The notes under the pieces are model-generated. The model did not search any database. It worked only from the letters and a program-made list of their open reading frames with translations, and was not told the DNA's origin. Positions 60,101-64,000 of a stretch of DNA of 64,000 nt are shown here, in pieces. Each line of letters begins with the position of its first letter. Position 1 is the stretch's first letter. The stretch is taken from assembly GCA_018398805.1 (NCBI GenBank), contig JAGFBZ010000363.1, positions 1,837,986-1,901,985 of the forward strand. Direction: 5' to 3'. The stretch comes from Hirundichthys speculiger (lineage: Eukaryota; Chordata; Actinopteri; Beloniformes; Exocoetidae). A program made the translations under genes and the position numbers.

Positions 60101-60850
60101 ACCCTGGGGTATCTTATAAATGAATTATATTAAAACATTTCACATGAAATTCCCCGTCACACTGATTATCAATATAATGGATTATTAATTTTTGTTGTTA
60201 CTTGCGATTTTGTAAAACGCTTCTTTTATTTGGAGCGTGGGCAGATGGCCAGGGAATACTACAAACATATTCAGCAGTTCAGTAAGAGCAAGTACAACCT
60301 TGCGAATAGCGGTATCCAGTATTCTGGCTCAGATTTTCTGCATCACCAACTGAATGCATGTAGGGTCCCGTGGCAAAGAAACGCACACCGTTTGCGCTAC
60401 TGTGAGCACACGGCTGCGTTTGGTGGCGCTGCCACCAGCGTATTACAGCTGTAGCATATTACAAATGTAATGTATTTCCTCAGCTGAAAATCTCTAGCGT
60501 TCATAGAGAATATGGTCATGGGAAGCCAGCGGATCAGTCCGGTCTCTGAATACTCTCTCCCTCCATAGAGATCCTCGCACAATCCTGGTGCTCAGGTCAA
60601 CAGGATTTCTCAAAAAAGGTGATGCCATCTCTGAAAGAGGTGGTAAGTGAAAGGGTGGCGCTTTTTATAGCCGATTTGAGCCTAAACTCTGCACATAACC
60701 TGCTCCGGACCAGGTTAAGCTTGCAGAGTAAATTACCATGGTGACCTAGCCAGGTTAAAAGAGAGCCACCTTCATGGTACTGGAAATCCTGGCTTTAGAC
60801 TCAACATACCTCGCTAACCCTCTAATCTCGCTTCGTAGTACACCCCTCTG

Positions 60851-61532
60851 ATGTACAGGTGGAGGAGTCGTCACACATAGCAAAAAGAGTAAGTGAACAG
60901 GCCAACAAAGACAAACTGAACAAACACATTCGACACAGAAGGGGAAACATATGATTGATCGGCCCCTTTACAACAGAATAACAGAATGCAGTCGAAATGA
61001 TTCACTTGTTTACAAACAACATGAATGTCAATCCTTCAATTATACAAAAAAAAAAAAAAAAAAAAAAAACTGAAATGAGCAAAATAAGTATTAACAGCAA
61101 ATGTAAAGTAAAAGATTGAACTCATTTGCTAAAACCCAGATTTGACTTCTCCCCTGAGGTTCAGAAACTTGGTGCAGCTTGATTGACTAGAGAAATAAAT
61201 AAATTTGCCTCCATGTACCTGAAAAAAGAAAAATGTCTACTCAACTGTCCAACACATCAGTAGACATTTCACGTGAAAACCCTTGACATCCCAGTTACAA
61301 GAATATTGTGGTGTAAAATATTAATTATCCATATACTCCAGGAGGCATGGCTTTACAACTAGTTCAAGTGTGAGGAACCTTTTATTCATACAAAAACAAA
61401 AAACAAAACAAAACAAAAAACAGTCTCTAGGACCATCTTCTTTCATCTTCAAAACATGGTCAAAAATAAAAATCAGAAACATTGTTATTGAACCTGATTG
61501 GTTGTCTGGTCTGAGCAATAGTTTAATTTAAA
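60851..61532. other. No gene recognised
   Basis: Contains a run of about 24 A near 61046 and an AAAACAAAAC-type simple repeat near 61390-61425. No conserved frame. Confidence 0.55.
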
Positions 61533-62436
61533 CCATGAACATGTCTCTGAGATCCCAACCAGATTTTTCAAGGGTTTTTTTTCCCTTAATTTATACTTCC
61601 ATTTTGGATGTATTTACATTTTTAGACAGGCTACGTGCGTCAGGCTTTTGAGGTTTCTGCAATTAATCAAATGCTGGTCCTGATCCAAAATGTGGCAGCG
61701 AGAATTCTGATGAGGATTAGCACAAGAGATCATATTTCTCTAATCAGAACTTCCCCTTCTTGTTAAATCTTGGATAGAAATTTAAAATCTTCTATTCAAA
61801 CATGGAACTGAAAGAGCCTGGCCCCCTCTTGTCTTGAGTCACCACTAGTTATCATTCCAACAGAGCAGTTTGAAAGCAAACTGCAGGTTTACTTGTGGCT
61901 CTGAGAGTTTTTAAAAGTAGAGTCTGGGGTCATGAGGCTCTTCTGTTGAAACAAGTCCCAGTTAGTCTTCAGGTTACAGACACCGTCTCTACAGTTAGGA
62001 TGAGGTTTAAACTTATCTGTTAAATAATCTTATAGATAGGGATGGCTTCACTGCTGTCATAAACACTTTTATGTTTATGACATTATGATGTCAGTTAAAC
62101 ATTGCTTTGAGTCTCATGGGCAGATATCGTTGAGTTTATGAGACTCTCCTTCCTGTCATCACTAGTTAAGGCAGATGGCCACTGCGGCTGATTCTGGTGA
62201 AATAATTTTTGCCCTGTTAGTCAGGTTTTCTTCCTCTCCATTGTCACCTCATGTTTGTTCAGGATAAGAAATGAAGAAATGATAAGAAAACTGAAATGAA
62301 GATTCAGGGCAGTATGTTTAGATCTTTAGCTAGGCTGTTTTTTTGTTTTTTTTTATTAATTTGTATTATATTAACTTTGGACTTTGACTTCAACCTGTTA
62401 ATGTCCACTTTTGGTGGTCTGCTCCATCCATCAGCT
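61533..62436 (+). mobile_element. Duplicated GT92 flank containing a LINE reverse-transcriptase 3' remnant
   Basis: Same flank as 37068-37640, but with the full LINE remnant: 61670-61780 reads LVLIQNVAARILMRISTRDH, the conserved C-terminal block of fish L2/Rex1-type reverse transcriptases. The translation continues directly from the shared flank, so copy 1 lost this part; copy 2 did not gain it. 5'-truncated and stop-ridden. Confidence 0.65.
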
Positions 62437-64000
62437 CTATCCCTCTGATGTCAGCAGCCCTGCTCTCTTCAGCACCTTGTCTACGTTGGGAATGAGTCTG
62501 TCTTGGAAATCCCAAAGTCGTTTGTCCTCATTAAGCTGCTCCAGCTTTAATGATTTACGAAGGGCCACACGGACATGAATGATCCGACAGACTTCTAAGG
62601 GAACTTTGTACTCCTCTCCAAACTTCTCGAGTATGTTATGCACAGAAGTCTGTTCCACCAACCTGTGATGCAGACACATAAGGGAGTTTAGAGCCGTTTC
62701 TGTTTGGATTTTGGGAAGTCACACAGCAAAACAGAATTTTTCAATGGCGGTTAGAAAAATAATGGAAAATGTCCAACAATTTGCTAACTTTAAAGCATTT
62801 TCTAAAAAAAAAACCCAACATAAAGCATGTTTGTAATGAATTTTGTTGCATCTCATACTAAAGTTTTGTAGTCAGTTCAAACAGAAAATGACTCCCAAGA
62901 ACACTGGGTCACCCTCACTTATTTTTTATCTTTATTCCAGGAAAAGTCACTGAATGTTAGAACAGTGAGGAATTCTTCACTCTACCTTGGCTGAACTATC
63001 ATCTTGTATGGATGGTATCTGTTTCGTCTGTCCGGGTCTTCCCTGTAGACGTGCTCCAGAATATTAACTCCTGGCACACCTTTCCACTGGGGTAGATGAA
63101 ACCTGCCACTTGGCTCAAAGTAGATCTTGGGAAAGATGTGGTTCTCGATGAGGAACACTCCTACCTGCAGAATAGAAATCTGGTCTATAAGTTGGAGAGA
63201 GGATGTGTAGGATAACATTCATCCCAGGAATGACTTACATTTGAATGCGATTTTTGCAGCATGCTCATCAGAGACGTCAGGTTGTCGTGCTGGTATGGCA
63301 TTATGATCTCGTCAATGTCGTTCAACAGGACGTAGCGTGAACGCTCCATGGATCTGTAAATACAGTCATTTAGCGTGGCGAGCTGGCCGAAGTAGTGCAA
63401 GTCCCCTGCATGATTTGGGAATATCCAGCCATACGATGGGTTCAGATGCTTGTCAATGGGCCAGGGAACCATTTCCACAAAGCCTTCTTTGCTGTAACTC
63501 TGCAAAAGGCGGTCAAGGTCAGGGCTGGAGCTGGTGTTATAGATCACCACCCTGTCCACACCAAGTAACCTGGGGCAGAAAGGGAAATTACTCTTAATTA
63601 CAATAGAAACATGTTTTCCACATTAACTATCATTTGGTGGTGAAGAGTCATGTGGATACTTTTGCACCATTATATGGTAATGAATTACAAAAATACTGCA
63701 ATCAACCTGCCATTTAAAAAGCTTATGGTAATGGCTTCATCAGATAGTGCTGAGAGAGAAGTGGGGTTTTTTTAAGGTGAAATTCAGACTGACCTGTACA
63801 TCTCCAGAGTCTGTGCATACTGAAGAACATTGCTGTAGTTTCCAAACAGGCAGGAGATGCAGACGGTGAAGTTGAACCTTCTCTTTTCCTCTCTGTTTCT
63901 TATAGGGAGCCAAGTATAACTGGATACCTTCTCCATGTTGGGTTGAGTCAGAAGAGTAACGTGTGTGGCGCTGCAGTTTTGAGGAATCTGACACATGACA
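62437..64000 (-). CDS. GT92 (DUF23) family glycosyltransferase, copy 2 (5' part outside the window)
   Basis: Exons: 64000 (edge)-63794, 63569-63239, 63164-62986 and 62662-62437 (stop). All have AG/GT borders and the same phases as copy 1. It retains the DUF23 core with LLNDIDEIIMP and the intact final exon (LVEQTSVHNILEKFGEEYKV ... RRVAL-type end LTSEG). Differences from copy 1 are a few substitutions, one extra codon in exon 3, and no 2-base insertion in exon 4. The introns are also nearly identical, so the duplication is recent. The membrane anchor and start codon lie beyond 64000. The sugar substrate is unknown. Of the two copies this one looks functional. Confidence 0.9.

Larger units (their letters stand above)
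59489..60847 (+). mobile_element. Harbinger-like element, 1359 bp, with Myb/SANT ORF
   Basis: TIRs AGGGGTGTACAACGAAGC on the left and AGGGGTGTACTACGAAGCG (complement) on the right, flanked by CTG on both sides (59486-59488 and 60848-60850). A 3-bp duplication and a Myb-like second ORF point to PIF/Harbinger. No nuclease ORF is present, so it is non-autonomous. The family is inferred. Confidence 0.7.

Overview
The window is nuclear DNA from a ray-finned (teleost) fish. Two conserved vertebrate genes show spliced exons with teleost-like introns. Most of the remainder is transposable elements of kinds common in fish: BEL/Pao, Ty3/gypsy, retrovirus-like LTR elements, hAT, Harbinger-like, Tc1, RTE and tRNA-derived SINEs. 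I cannot name the species.

Layout. 1-1.7 kb: the 5' end of isyna1 (inositol-3-phosphate synthase) on the minus strand, running out of the window. 1.7-7.1 kb: intergenic, with simple repeats. 7.1-20.75 kb: pdcd10 (CCM3), plus strand, all seven coding exons and the 3'UTR; its introns hold a Harbinger-like element with a very long palindrome, a 1.25-kb hAT MITE with a perfect 8-bp target duplication, a SINE, and RTE and Tc1 fragments. 20.8-24.4 kb: intergenic. 24.4-33.6 kb: a young BEL/Pao retrotransposon with near-identical LTRs, a MITE in its leader and a hAT-type element inside its RNase H region. 36.1-37.1 kb: a decayed Tc1 transposon. 37.07-39.42 kb and 61.53-64.0 kb: two direct copies of a GT92 (DUF23) glycosyltransferase gene, minus strand, with shared downstream flank. 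Between them lies a 16.3-kb retrovirus-like element (40908-57176). It contains a nearly intact Ty3/gypsy element (44018-54542), which itself contains a nearly intact 4.04-kb hAT transposon (49523-53559). A Harbinger-like element carrying a Myb/SANT-type ORF lies at 59.5-60.8 kb.

Host genes and biology. isyna1 and pdcd10 are divergently transcribed and unrelated in function: de novo inositol synthesis, and the CCM/STRIPAK-GCKIII signalling adaptor. The GT92 pair is probably a Golgi type II glycosyltransferase duplicated in tandem and later pushed apart by LTR-element insertions.

Two points need attention. First, pdcd10, one GT92 copy, the BEL element, the gypsy element and the nested hAT all carry small frameshifts, and every one I can interpret is a +1 or +2 insertion, often in a homopolymer. 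This looks more like residual assembly error than biological decay. Second, the gypsy element has a textbook -1 ribosomal frameshift heptamer (GGGAAAC) in the correct phase at the gag end. I found no CRISPR array, rRNA or genuine tRNA gene, and nothing I can defend as a wholly new system.
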